A stretch of DNA of 64,000 bases from Epichloe hybrida (Eukaryota > Ascomycota > Sordariomycetes > Hypocreales > Clavicipitaceae), in the NCBI GenBank assembly GCA_019022495.1, contig JAFEKR010000002.1, positions 1,984,001 to 2,048,000 of the forward strand, given 5' to 3'. Positions 23,977 to 36,003 of this stretch are shown here, piece by piece. The number at the start of each line of letters is the position of its first letter. Position 1 is the stretch's first letter. The translations under genes were made by a program, and so were the position numbers. Below the pieces are notes generated by a model. The model made no database searches, had not been told where the DNA came from, and was given only the letters and a program-made list of their open reading frames with translations.

Positions 23977-26900
23977 TCATGACCCGTTACGTCCCTCTTC
24001 TTCCATCTGCAAGAACTCTTCGGCCACAGCCCACATCTGGCCACATCTCTGACAGGTGCATGTGCCACCACAGCTTAATCCTTCCCCTGCAATACTACCC
24101 GAAGCTCGTGAAAACGCGCCGTCCTGCGTTTTTGCTATTTCATGCAAAGGCTTTCGGGCTTGCGTTGGCCTTGCCGACGGACATTCCTTCCCTTGAGAAT
24201 TGTCTCTCGATTCCTGAACAAACTTCAAAGCTTCAATGACGTCGGCAGAATTGCCAAGTTTTGCATCACGCTGTTCGGCAGTGCAAGGCCCTCCAACACC
24301 AAGCTTGCGGGGCGTCGTATCTGCCATCGCATCCCGAATCTCCTTCAACTTTTCTGTAAACTTTTCAAACACCTTGACTCTTCGCTCCGCCGTCTCGGCT
24401 CTGTCTTTCCAGGTTGCGACGTCCCTCTTGGCCTGCCGTAATTGCTCACTCATTGTGCCGATATCGGAATCCTGTTGTGCTTCCAACTGTCTTCGAAGCT
24501 GTGCAGCCTCTTCGGTCTTGGCATTCAGTTGACGTTGAAGTCTGCGAATTTGCGAATAAAGAACAGTCGCGCTTCCTGCCCGAGAGACTTGCGATGTCGA
24601 TACCATATCTGAGGCTGAGTATGGCTCGACATCTATCATTGGAGACGGAGACGATGGCGGTCGTGCTAGATTCAAGTGCTGCGCAATGGGTGGCTGCTCG
24701 GGACACGGTACCATGGTTCCTAAGCTCGGTACTGACTTTAGTTCTTTGCCATCTGGCTTGTCGTTGTCGTCTCTCTTTATGGGCGTAAACGCGTCGTGGC
24801 CCAACGACATACGTTGGGTATGTCGTTGGAGATTCTCATTCATGCGTAAAACATCGTGGTCCAAGTCTATCAGCGGATCCATGCTTTGCGTCCAGGCTGA
24901 GTCCGACTTGGAATGACGACTGCGAGACTGCGATCTGCTTCCCATCCTTGCGGCCGGTCCCCGCCAGCCTGTTTGAAGTTCGAAAAGTGCTGCCATCGCC
25001 TTTACGGATCCTTTCTTGCTCAATTCTTGCGACTCTGCCGATTCAGTTGGCGATTGCAAGGTAATGCATGTTTGGCTTCTAAGGTTTTCGTGAGATTTGG
25101 ACAGCCGTGGCCCATGCAGCAACACCGGCTGCTTCTCACTCTTTATTACTCGTCGTTGACCAAGGAGGCCCTTGTCTGGGGTGACTGGTCGAGTTGCTTG
25201 AGACATTTGTGAAAGCGGATAGAAACGCTCCGGTGTGGTATCTATCGAGTACCGCCGTTCTGGCTCAGTCATGATCTGACACTGAACGGCTCGATCGTGG
25301 GACGTAACTGGTTTAGACGTCATATGAGGCTCGAGACTTGCTTGGTCTTCATCAGGCTTCGGCGGCCCTCTGGCAAGACCACGTGGTTTCGGGCTAGCTT
25401 GTACAATTCTTATTCCGCCGTCTGATAAAAGCTTTGTGTTTTTAGACGCTGATAAGGATTCATCACTTCTTCCTGAGGTTTCCTTAATCATATCCGCTCG
25501 ATCAGAGCTGCTCAGCTTTCCATCCAAGTCCCGTGCTTGCGCCTGACTGTCTGGGTTTGTCACTTTCTCCTTTCGTATCGGGTCAAGTGTTGACATGGTC
25601 ATCTCGGAAAGGGCATGTTGTGACAACCCGTGGTGAGATTCGTCGTGTAAAGAGGACTGCCGTGACGATTCTCTTGGGGGAACGCTCTCTAGATATACCT
25701 GTGAGGCCCCCGTGGTCGCATTTTCCGCATTTTCTTCCGCCCCCTTTGAGCTAGCTACTCGAGTCGCCCCCTTAACAAAATTTCCTCCATTGAACTCTTG
25801 ACTTTGCAGTCTGGATTGAGGGTCGCCAATCCCGTCCGTCTCCTCACGGCTCTGGTCACCTTTCTTCTTGAGTTTCTGCAGTCTATCAATGACACTCTCA
25901 CGCTTCCGTTGGCGGTCGCTGGACTCATCGTCCCCCAGGCTCTCCTCTTTGGTGGGACTTAGAGTGGCAATGCTCATCTTGGGCAACAAGCGTTGCGAGT
26001 TTGCTCTTCTCAGAACTTTCAATCGTCGCGGTCTCGGGCCATGCGTTGGTGTTTCTGGCTCATGACGGGGTTCACGCGCGTGTGAATTGGGTAGGCCGCT
26101 GTGATCCTCATCAAAATCCCTGGGCACTTTGATGCTGAAGCTGGTCGCACGCTGTGACGTCTCTTGTTTGCCACATAGATCGATAGTCGATGTGTCTTTT
26201 CGGCAGTGGGTTCCGAGAGATTTCATCTGGCGAACAACGTCTCGCCAGTTGGAGATGAGCATCTGGGTTATATCGTTTGCCATTAATATCTTATCCACTG
26301 TAGGTGGTCCGGCTGTTTTGGCGTCTTTCTGGGTTGACTTTCGTCTATCTTTCCGAAATCGAATTGGGCTCAAGGGGAACAACAGCATGCCAGAGTTTGG
26401 CGTAGCGATTTTCATGGTGTATTGCTCAAGCAAGTCACCAATGAGCAATGGCCCGAACACTATGCCCAGTGCACTGTAACCCATCAAGTCAGCCGTTGGA
26501 AGAGGTCTACTATCTTCATCTTCTCGAGGGGCAATCTCCGCGGCCCGTCCAATCAGACTCAAAAGACCAAAGACAGCACAGATCAGCTCTCGACGATACT
26601 GAGACCTGACAGTTCCTACTGCCAAAGCGATAAGCCTTGCCCGAACCTTGGTCTGTTTCGTCCGCGGATACTCGGGCTCTCCATTCAGTTGCGAGTGTAT
26701 TGCGATGAAAGCGTCGAATAAAGACAACGACCCCAGCACGCCGCCTGGTAAAACTGAGAGAAGTCGTTTGAAGGTGGATGCCACGTCATGAATAGAGTAC
26801 TGTATATGAATAGGCAACGTGGCGCATCGAACAGTGCTCGCAATTTTGGCATTGCTGTTATCCATGTAGCAATAATAGTCGAACAGGGCGGTTATGACTT

Positions 26901-27846
26901 TGGCAGATCCTGGGACGCGGAACAATCCCCGAGTGGCCACATTCTGAGCCAAATATTGAGCATTAGCTCTAATACAGGTAGGAAGGATTAAAGAGCATGG
27001 TGAATACTCCTGTGGAAGATAAAGAATGCTTTTCCCCCCTAACCGCACCATATCTTGGATGTCGATCACTCTGGGCGCCTCTCTTCTGCAGTGTATTATG
27101 TTGGCAAATTCGGAAACACTACGTTTATGTCGTATCAGGGGTGGCGGCGGCGGCGACGACGTGGAAGGTGCGTGTGGGCATCGATTAGGATTGGATCGAA
27201 GCAGCCTTGAAATCCATCCTCGCTTCTCTGGACATCTCTCCGTGTCTCCCTGGATTTGGTTGAGTTTGTTGTGATTCCAGAATCAGAAGGTTGCGCCACT
27301 CACTCGTTGATGCACATCAAAGTCCTCCGTGACAAGCTGTCTTACTCCGTGCTAGATGGGCTCAGCATTCGTCGAAAACATAGCAGAGGGAAGTCGAAGC
27401 AACCGGCTTCTGCATAGCATCAAGGTGCACTTTGCACTTTTCATGGTGAATGAGCTCACCTTTTTAGCCAAACGGTTGTATTCCTGGACAAAAACGTCTC
27501 TGTCTTCTACCTCGTCCGCATTGTTAAGCAGACCCAGTTCGCCGCTGCTTGTAGTCCAGGTGCCGCTACTTCGTGCTTTGCTTCCATGGCCGAAGCTCTG
27601 GAAGCTCGCACTATGAGGGAGCAGGAGAGACGCTGAACTGGCTGAAGCTGGTAGTCGATGTGAGGGCCAAGCGTACGAAGCCCGGAGATTCTGCGATGAC
27701 TGTGAGGCGCCCAGATACTGCGCCATGAAGAATTCGATGTGTCCGTATCCAGATCTGGGCCAAGGGTAAAAGTCGAAGTCTGTCGGTGTTTTCAAGGTGT
27801 TGTTGGAAATTCGAGACGGCCGACTTTGACCAGTCGCAACTGTCAA
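23977..27846 (-). CDS. RhoGAP-domain protein with coiled coil and C-terminal CxCxxC motif
   Basis: Likely GTPase-activating protein for a Rho-family GTPase. Minus-strand exons: (27846)-27460, 27351-27304 and 27249-23977, about 1235 residues. The 5' boundary is unresolved: no ATG precedes the open stretch at 27846 and an in-frame stop lies just upstream. Either translation starts at the ATG at 27726 (MAQYLGASQ) or there is a further 5' exon spliced at an AG near 27840. A 16-codon middle exon (HGVRQLVTEDFDVHQR) joins in frame. The RhoGAP domain begins about residue 200, with arginine-finger region TRGLFRVPGS, followed by DVASTFKRLL and FGPLLIGDLL. A long disordered Ser/Arg-rich region follows, then a coiled coil (QIRRLQRQLNAKTEEAAQLR) and the final Cys cluster GGTCTCQRC. 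No internal stops; the gene looks functional. Confidence 0.85.
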
Positions 27847-28423
27847 CAGCCGTCAGTCACCCGCGCCTTCCATTCATTCGTGGCTTTTTCTGGGCCACCA
27901 GCATTCTAGAATTTGAAAGGCCGCGCATCGAGCACTGCCAATCAATAGATTTCTAACAGTAAACCAAGAGGCCGCCATCGTCGCATTATTTACAAGATGA
28001 GATTAAGAGCCTGGCCTGGTCTCCCTCTCAATGCTCATCGGAAACGGTGCCCAAGATCCGCATATGTCTCTCTGTTCTCCATGTACTGGCAGACGGCGGG
28101 GTCTGATCATGTACCTACAGCAGTATATTAACAAGTCCGTCCATCTTGATCGAAGAGCGCATTCTTTCAAATCCAATGCGCAGTTCTGTTAAAGAAACAC
28201 AACGTACAGCAATTTTGTTCCCTCTTTCCCGAAGGAAGTCATGGTCGGTTACCATTTGAGTTATCCAGCCCAGTACGCCGGGGGGGAAGGGAGGGGGAGA
28301 GAAGGAAGTCAATGCTTCAAAACTACATCGACAGTGCCTCCTACTTGTGACATCTATAGTCCTACCGTAGACCCGTTTTCCCGTTGCATCATAATTATAG
28401 CGTCATGAAAAAAAGAAGCGAGA

Positions 28424-30134
28424 CTAGTGCCTTGGTTGTGAATCCTCCTCTCCATGAAGCAGCACATATTTAAGGATATCTGAAAGGGAAATGATTCCCT
28501 TCAACTTGTTCTCGTCGTCGATGACAATCAATCTGTGTACTCTGCTCTTGCGAATCGTGTCGAAGAGAGAGTCCAGCCGATCCTCTTCGCTGCAGGTGTA
28601 TATGCCGGGACTATCGTCTGGTCGTTTGCACAGCGCTTCGCCAACCGTGCCATCGAGTTCCTCGTATGCGCCTCCTCGAATACAAGGAATAACGTCCACT
28701 GCTTCAAACGCGTTTAGCACTCTGTTGTCAGAGTCCACAATAGGTATGCAGCTGATGTTTTTATCAACCATCATGTGTATCGCATCCAGAACAGTATTTT
28801 CCATGTGTACGGTGGCCAGTCTTGAGTAGGTTCCCAACCCAATTTCTCGAACAGTCTTCTTCAGCATCACAGTGTGATGTTCGTTGTTGACGGCAATAAA
28901 TTTTAGAATACGGTATTGCGTGATGACGGAAACAACTGTCTCTCTGCCCGTTTCCTCATCCGCATCGACTAATGGGATTCGTCGCGCACGAGTCTTAAGC
29001 ATACGACGACAAGCTTCATATAGCGGTCTTGATGGATGGACTGATACGGTCTCGATCGGAATGGATCCTATAGCCTTTTCGATGTCTGCGATCCTGATAA
29101 GTACTAGAAGGGAAACGGTGGAGTTGAAGAAGCGTCGCTTGCTGGCGTGTATTTACCTCGTAGGCTACTCAGCCGGAACTGGTCAAGTTTACTGATTTCA
29201 TCGGGAAATTGATAGTAGTATTGGATCACGTTGATGTAGTCCGTCGCTGTCAATATGCCGGCGAAGCGCCCTCGTTGCGAATCCCACAGGGGTGCCGAGA
29301 CGATTGCTATTGGCAGCTGGTTAGTCACTGAGGTTTTGTTGGGCCACCTCGGGCAGCGACGAAAGGTTTAGTCGGGATTGAACGAATATCCGCAGCCACA
29401 GACTCACAATTTTGTATCAAGATATTAAGCGTTTTCTTGATAAGGAGGTCGGTATCCAACACTATCAAGCGAAAGGACAGCGGCAAAACATCGTAACTGG
29501 TGCGAACTTTGAGGAAGTCGCGGATCGCTTTCTGTCAGGCAAAATCAGCTCTTGTACAACGTCGGCGAGGGCTCTGACTGAGCAGGACTGCACAAGGCAA
29601 GCCAAGAATAAGTCAAGGCGAGCAAGAGAATATAGAGGGGTCACAGAGACGAACCAGGCCCTGACATTGTTCCTTATCAAGCGGACTCGGCGGACTTGGT
29701 CTCAGCTTCGGCGCCGGCTTCGGCGCCGGCTGCTCGGGTGCAGCTGCCATGGTGCTGCTGTGTGATGTCTTGAATCGGAGATAGGATGAGGGAGCAACGA
29801 ATTGAGGCACCCGAACGGCGGGCTGCTGAGGAGTAGCGACGGGAGCTGTGGTATTCGATGGAGAAACCGCGGGTAGAATAGGAGCTGCCGGTGCTTCTGG
29901 TGCTTCTGGTGCTTCTGCCTGAGTGGGAGCTGGAGCTGAAGCAGCTTCTGCTGGTGGTTGTGCGGACGGTGGTGGTTCCTCAAGCAAAGGCCCAGACCCA
30001 AATCCTGGTGCCGGCCCGGACATGGCGCTGGTGACCTGCTCACGAGACGATATTTGAGCCTCGACATTGGTCTGCGTGGGGTCGGCAGCAGGCTCAAGGC
30101 TAGCCGGTGCCGCGGCGGAATATTTTTCGTCCAT
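28424..30134 (-). CDS. snf4: AMPK/SNF1 gamma subunit (Snf4), CBS-domain protein
   Basis: Regulatory gamma subunit of the SNF1/AMPK kinase, binding adenine nucleotides through four CBS motifs to control glucose derepression. Minus-strand exons 30134-29655, 29531-29408, 29306-29157 and 29085-28424 (introns 123, 101 and 71 nt) encode 471 residues. Conserved core: KAIRDFLKVRTSYDVLPLSF, NSIVSAPLWDSQ, TDYINVIQYYYQFP, SLRDIEKAIGSIPIETVSV, RARRIPLVD, FEAVDVIPCIRGG and VHRLIVIDDENKLKGIISLSD. The roughly 155-residue N-terminus is Ala/Pro/Glu-rich and disordered. Translation could also begin at a downstream ATG (about 29751, MAAAPEQP), which would give a 343-residue protein closer to yeast Snf4 (322). 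The domain region has no defect. Confidence 0.92.
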
Positions 30135-32127
30135 TTGGCGACAGGCAGGTGAATTCGTGTATCCAACGATGCCTTTGTTTTCAATTCGGACAGTCTTGCC
30201 GGTCAGCGCTGCGAATTCGGTCGTTTGCGGCGGTATCTTTGTGTCTGGTTTAGTTGAGGGTGGGGGAGGGGAAGGGAGGGGACCACGGATTACGATTACG
30301 GATTACAGTTCTGGCATAAATTAAAATAAATATAGTCATCTTCGCTTGTTGGTGGGGGCACCACCGACCGAACAATGGCTCGCTCCGATCGAACCTTCTA
30401 GGAGCTGTTTAAAAGACCTTGACCTGCTTAGTTTTTTTTTCTTCTTCTTCTTTTGAAATGACCGACTTCTCAGAATGCTATTCCACGTCCAGCCGCGGAT
30501 GAGCCGTTCTATTAAAGTGGCCGGCCGCCGCCTTGTTGGCTTATTGGGCAAGATGGTAGCAGCCATGACAAAAGGCGTCACGTCGCTTCCAACGCGCCAG
30601 CTGGGCAGCTTTCCAATGGCCTTGACATTGGGGTTTGAGAATCACACGTGGAATTTCTCTATCAGCGTCAAGTCTTGTCAAATCGAAGCTCTTCGGCGGC
30701 GGCCAGCTCTACTCCCGTTGCGCACACGACTCGACACACGCGGCTGCATTCATTCATGTTTTTATTATCCGACTTCTGTATCGTGTAATTGAGATAGAAT
30801 ATGGAACCCCTTGTCCTTTTCTCTCTCAACTACACTTATCTTTTGTCCGAAAGATCATCTCGTGCAAGTGATGAAACAACGCGTTATTATTAGTCGGATT
30901 AAAAAGATGCTTTTCACGGTACCGGGCAGGCGTCATCAGAAGACAGGGTTGTTGATTAGATGAATGGGTTGCTACTGGTCTTTTTGAGCTGGTTGATACC
31001 GTTGGATATTCTCACATGCTAGTGCAGTTAGCAGCTAGGATGCTCAACATGTCGCATGGATGCAATGGCAGATTCTGAAGCTTTCCAATAAAAAAGCAGT
31101 GATTGCGCAACTGCTCCGTACTACAACCACCCTCTTCTCTTCAGGACATACGTAGTTCGCATAGCTGGTGAAGTGGCGCCATAGCCGATACGCATGTCTC
31201 ATTTTACACCTTTGCCTGGCTTGCGCAACTGATGTTGTTGTAGATGGCCAACAACATTGCCGGCTAACGTCCGCCTGTTGAAATAGCATGATGCTCCGCT
31301 CAGACCAATAAGATGACGAGGTCCTCCGCCTTGTTTACTAGTCTGATATCACCACCCATCTAAGTTTATGCAGTCAAGCGAACGTGTCAGGCGTTGGAGA
31401 TTGCTGATGCATTGAATAATTGAATAATTGACAGGTCAACGCATGACGGCGCAGCGCCTGAGCTGACTGGCTTGAAGACGCAGCCTGGGAGGCTCTGGTC
31501 CCTGGAGCGAGAGAGCAGGAGCAAACTCCAGAAGGAAGGCAGCTTCGGGTGTTGCTTCCCTCAGCAGCGCCGCCCCCCCAGTGTGCACATGTATGGACAA
31601 CCCGACAGCCCCCCCGGCTGTCTGAGGCTGTCTCCATCGCCCACCCATCGCCCACCCGCCATCACCCCATCACCCCATCGTCCGTCACCCGGCCCATTTC
31701 TCACTGCCCATGTCAATACCAAATCCATGCTCTCTGCCCATAATACCTGACCCTCAAACTGCCACGTCCATCTCCTCTTCCAAATTCCAGCCGTCAAAAC
31801 ACCTGTAACTCGTCTCGTCGGTGTCCCATCACCAACCCCGCCTGGCTGCCTCCTTCACCCGCTGGCAGTCAGAACACACCGACCAGCACTTCTCTTGGCA
31901 GAAGCAACTATTCCAAACCGTCTTATCGCCGCGTCTTGGAGCTAGACGTCCTTTCAGCCGGCTGCACGGTCCAGGGACCCAACCAAGGGCCGACGAGTCC
32001 GTTGTGTGTGGACGGACCTTGGCTCAGCAGACCCAGCAGACCCAACACTGGTCAAAAACGTCACGTCCCCAAACTTCCACCAAAATAATCATCATCACAA
32101 GCGGAGTCGACTCTGCTGATTCCAGTC
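30135..32127. other. Divergent intergenic region, snf4 and vac8 promoters
   Basis: Nearly 2 kb without a supportable gene. A CTT/TTC tract lies near 30430-30452 and CCCATC direct repeats at 31640-31690. Confidence 0.4.
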
Positions 32128-34275
32128 ATGGGTAACTGCAGCTCTTCATGCTGTGGAGGTACGGTACCCGACCTGATCCTTTCGCACTTGCCCTTTTCTT
32201 TTGGCGACCAAATTAGCTGACGCGACCTTTTCTAGGCCGGTCTCGCGAGGGCTTGTATGAACCAGTTCTTGCCGACAGCGAGCGCGAGGCTGTCGCTGAC
32301 TTGTTACAGTATCTCGAAAATGTTGGTTCATTAGCCCGTTCTGCTCTGGGATTGAACTTGTCTTGGTCAATTGCGATGCTGATTTTCTTGTTCACAGCGC
32401 GGCGAAACGGATTTCTTTTCGGGCGAACCTCTTCGAGCTTTGAGCACTTTGGTGTTTTCTGAAAACATAGACCTCCAACGAAGTGCCAGTCTTACTTTTG
32501 CGGAAATAACCGAGCGAGGTATGTGACATGGTTGCCCTGATGAGTTGCAAAACTCGGTTGGCATCGTCATCACCTTGCCAACGGGCTCTATGACAGGCGC
32601 TGACCAAGCTATTTTGAGACGACATACTGACTATTTTTTGATCCAGATGTCCGAGAGGTCGACCGAGATACGCTTGAGCCTATTCTGTTCTTGTTGCAAA
32701 GTCCTGATATCGAAGTTCAGCGGGCTGCCAGCGCAGCTTTGGGTAATTTGGCTGTCAACAGTAAGCACTGCCCGCGTCGCACATGTTGCAAACAATGTCT
32801 GGGACTGACTGGTCTGTCTGCAGCGGAGAACAAGGTTCTCATCGTCCAGCTTGGCGGCCTAACACCATTAATCCGACAAATGTTGTCACCGAATGTCGAG
32901 GTTCAATGCAATGCTGTCGGTTGCATCACCAACCTGGCTACGCATGAAGAAAACAAGGCCAAGATCGCCAGATCCGGCGCACTTGGCCCATTGACCAGGC
33001 TTGCGAAATCACGAGACATGCGAGTGCAAAGAAACGCCACAGGAGCCCTGCTCAATATGACGCATTCCGGTACGTCGGATCTGAGGATTCGCATCTCTCA
33101 CACACTAACATTTCGTCTTTCTGCTAGATGAGAACCGACAGCAGCTTGTTAACGCCGGTGCCATTCCTGTCCTTGTCCAACTTCTTTGCTCGCCCGATGT
33201 CGATGTGCAGTACTACTGCACCACAGCTCTCAGCAATATTGCTGTTGATGCCAACAACAGACGAAAGCTTGCTTCATCCGAGCCGAAGCTGGTTCAGTCC
33301 CTTGTCAACTTGATGGACTCATCGTCACCCAAAGTTCAGTGCCAAGCAGCGTTAGCTTTGCGGAATCTGGCTTCCGACGAAAAATATCAACTCGACATTG
33401 TTCGAGCCAGTGGTCTCGCTCCACTTCTTCGACTACTGCAGTCTTCGTACCTTCCGCTAATTCTGTCGGCCGTGGCTTGCATTCGCAATATCTCTATACA
33501 CCCGATGAACGAGTCACCAATCATCGAAGCGAATTTTCTCAAACCCTTGGTCGATTTATTGGGATCTACCGACAACGAAGAGATCCAATGCCACGCCATT
33601 TCCACTTTGCGAAATCTTGCTGCCAGCTCGGACCGAAACAAGGCGCTTGTTCTGGACGCTGGTGCCGTGCAGAAATGCAAACAGCTGGTACTGGACGTAC
33701 CTGTCACTGTACAATCTGAAATGACGGCGGCTATTGCAGTTCTCGCTCTCAGCGACGATCTCAAGTCACATCTCCTCAACCTCGGAGTCTGCGATGTTTT
33801 GATTCCTTTAACCCATTCACCTAGCATTGAAGTCCAAGGAAACAGCGCCGCGGCACTAGGTAACCTGTCTTCCAAAGGTAAGCTTGTTCCTGCCCAGCTG
33901 ACGACGTAATTTCTGTGACACTGACTGATGTATGTTGACGCAGTTGGCGATTACTCCATCTTCATCCAAAACTGGAATGACCCTAATGGTGGAATACACG
34001 GATACTTGAGCCGATTTTTACAATCTGGAGACCCCACCTTTCAGCACATTGCTGTTTGGACCCTACTGCAATTGTTCGAGTCGGAGGACAAGACGCTCAT
34101 CGGTCTCATTGGCAAAGCTGATGATATTATCGAAAATATTCGCACCATTGCAAACCGACAGGTTGAGGCCGAGCCCGAATATGAAGAGGAAGATGAGGGC
34201 GAAGTAGTCAATCTTGCGCAACGATGCTTGGAACTTCTGGGCCAGAGCATGTCCAAAGCCCATATCGAGGGTTGA
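32128..34275 (+). CDS. vac8: Vac8, vacuolar armadillo-repeat protein
   Basis: Seven exons: 32128-32158, 32236-32321, 32398-32518, 32647-32760, 32824-33069, 33128-33877 and 33944-34275, all with GT-AG joins in frame, giving 559 residues, the usual Vac8 length. The 10-codon first exon encodes [10 protein letters not shown], with the N-myristoylation Gly2 and palmitoylable cysteines (4, 8, 9) that anchor Vac8 to the vacuole membrane. The rest is a row of about 11-12 armadillo repeats (for example [67 protein letters not shown]). Vac8 acts in vacuole inheritance and fusion, the Cvt/autophagy pathway through Atg13, and nucleus-vacuole junctions through Nvj1. The exon-rich 5' end means ORF-based prediction would lose the lipidation signal. 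Confidence 0.95.
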
Positions 34276-35006
34276 GCATGTTCATGGCCAACGAATTCGC
34301 TATCAGCATCGCATCATTAATTTCCTTTCTCAGTTTCTGAAATTTGGCTGTGTACCCGAATTCTAACGTGGCTGATTGAATTAGCCCGTCCTCGTGGAAG
34401 CAACGGTGTTTCAAGGCGTTCAAGAGATTTTATTCGGCTCCCGTCCATTCATTGTCGCGCATGAGAGCATGGCTCCCTCTTGCATTTGCTACGTCTTCGT
34501 CCCTACAACAAAACCTTGAAACCAGCCAACTGATCTTCCCCCAACCGACCCATCGAATTTCAATTTTCTTTATGACGCAAAACCTCTGAGTGAATGGTAC
34601 GAGCACTGTCTGTGCCGTCTACAACGCTCCCCCGTCAACAATTGTATACCTCATTCATTGGGGGTTCGCACTGCAATTGTGAGGTACTTCTGGCCACCCC
34701 TATTTGTACAGGCATATTTGGCGATGGACTGTATTAGCCCAGCATTGAGTTTTCTAGTTTCAATTTTTTTTATGAAGGGGACGAATATGCAAACTAGGAG
34801 GCTTCTACATGGCAGCTGTAATTAAACAAGAGATGTTTTACCAGCCGGTTTTATTATACCCGATTAATCTAAATTGTCCGTGATGGCACGCAAGTATGTG
34901 AATGAATTTGGCTGTGATCCACGGACGCCGCAAACGGAATCTTGTACGGAACACGGAGTAGTTGATCAAAGATCAGGCACGAGTTGCCGCCCGTGATGGC
35001 GATGAG
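34276..35006. other. Convergent intergenic region between vac8 and imp1
   Basis: 3' UTR sequence; AT-rich towards 34740-34870. No ORF of interest. Confidence 0.45.
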
Positions 35007-35597
35007 TCAGTCCACACGCAGCGGCTGCAGGCCACTAGCAACCCATTGCCTCTCCTTCCATGGGAGGACCTTGGCCACGACCTTGGCCTGGACCAGGGCC
35101 AACGGGAGAGGGCCGAATTGTCTAGAGTCCCTGGACGCTGGCAAGTTGTCGCCTGCGATCCAACAATGACCCTCGGGCACCTGAGCAATGTCAGCAAGGG
35201 GAGAGGTCCTCGGCACCATGTCCAGCAGTCCAGCTCGATGAGTAGTTATGTTCCATGTCCCACACTGTACCTGTATCATTTGATCCTCCCCCTTCTCGCC
35301 TGGAGTCCCGAGCGACACGTAGTCCCCCGGCATACCGACCACGCGCTTGACACCGTTGTCGTTTGCAGAGATGGGTATCTTGTAAAGAACCAAGTCCCCG
35401 ACGGCGACGCCCCTCCCGAGACGGTGCCGCATGTCGGCGGCGATCCAGTCGCCGTCCAGGGCGAAGGTGGGAAGCATGGAGGGACCCTCGGCGGGAGATA
35501 CCTGGAGGAGGTGGGTGAAGCCGAGATGGGCGAGGCAGGTGATTTTCAGGGTGGAGAGGGCGAGGCGGATGGGGTGGCCGAGGAAGTGGGTGAACAT
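35007..35597 (-). CDS. imp1: Mitochondrial inner membrane protease subunit 1 (Imp1), S26 signal peptidase
   Basis: Serine protease that cleaves sorting signals of proteins delivered to the mitochondrial intermembrane space. Minus-strand exons 35597-35271 and 35180-35007 encode 166 residues, normal for Imp1. N-terminal hydrophobic segment (FTHFLGHPIRLALSTLKITC) is the membrane anchor. Catalytic Ser is in EGPSMLPT and catalytic Lys in GVKRVVGMPGD; box E follows as GHCWIAGDNLPASRDSR. The 90-nt stretch 35181-35270 is treated as an intron (donor GTACAG, branch TGCTGAC, acceptor GCTCAG): it has no in-frame stop and is a multiple of three, so a reader of the genome alone would see one continuous ORF, even extending to 35930. 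The start at 35597 (MFTHFLGHP) is chosen because the upstream extension is low-complexity and not family-like. Confidence 0.88.
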   Translation of the reverse strand: MFTHFLGHPIRLALSTLKITCLAHLGFTHLLQVSPAEGPSMLPTFALDGDWIAADMRHRLGRGVAVGDLVLYKIPISANDNGVKRVVGMPGDYVSLGTPGEKGEDQMIQVQCGTWNITTHRAGLLDMVPRTSPLADIAQVPEGHCWIAGDNLPASRDSRQFGPLPLALVQAKVVAKVLPWKERQWVASGLQPLRVD

Positions 35598-36003
35598 GGC
35601 GGGGAGCGTGGTCTGCGAGTTTTTTTGAGGCTTATTGCGGGGAGCACATGATGTGATTTGTGGTCTTGTCGGGGGGTTTTTTTTTTGGGTCGTCGTCTGG
35701 TCTTGTTGTAGTTTTGTTGGTGAAGCTGGAAGTTTAGTGGAGGTTGAGCAACCCAGAGGTTTTGTAGAGGTTGTGCCGTCGCGCGTCATTGGTTGAGAAA
35801 TATTCTCAGAAGGTTTGTCTCGGAAAGTTTCAACACTGGTACCAACCCCCGGGGTCGACCCGTCCAACCCCCCCCCCCTTTTCCTCCATCCACCGTGAAA
35901 ACAAAACCCCCCCCCTTCTCTCGACAACACTTTCCCCCCCCCATTCGCAAAGCCAGGGAACCAAAAAAGCCCCTGCGCCTGCGGCCCTGCGGCTCACACA
36001 ACG
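35598..36003. promoter_or_regulatory. Shared bidirectional intergenic region of imp1 and mitochondrial IF3
   Basis: 406 bp separate the divergent start codons of two nuclear genes for mitochondrial proteins. The right half is strongly C-rich (poly-C runs at 35870-35880, 35908-35914 and 35934-35942). No TATA box is evident. Co-regulation is inferred only from arrangement. Confidence 0.5.

Noticed and set aside
35598..35930. Extension of imp1 to a 307-codon ORF
   Set aside because: The extra N-terminus is low-complexity and would precede the normal membrane anchor; the family start is at 35597.
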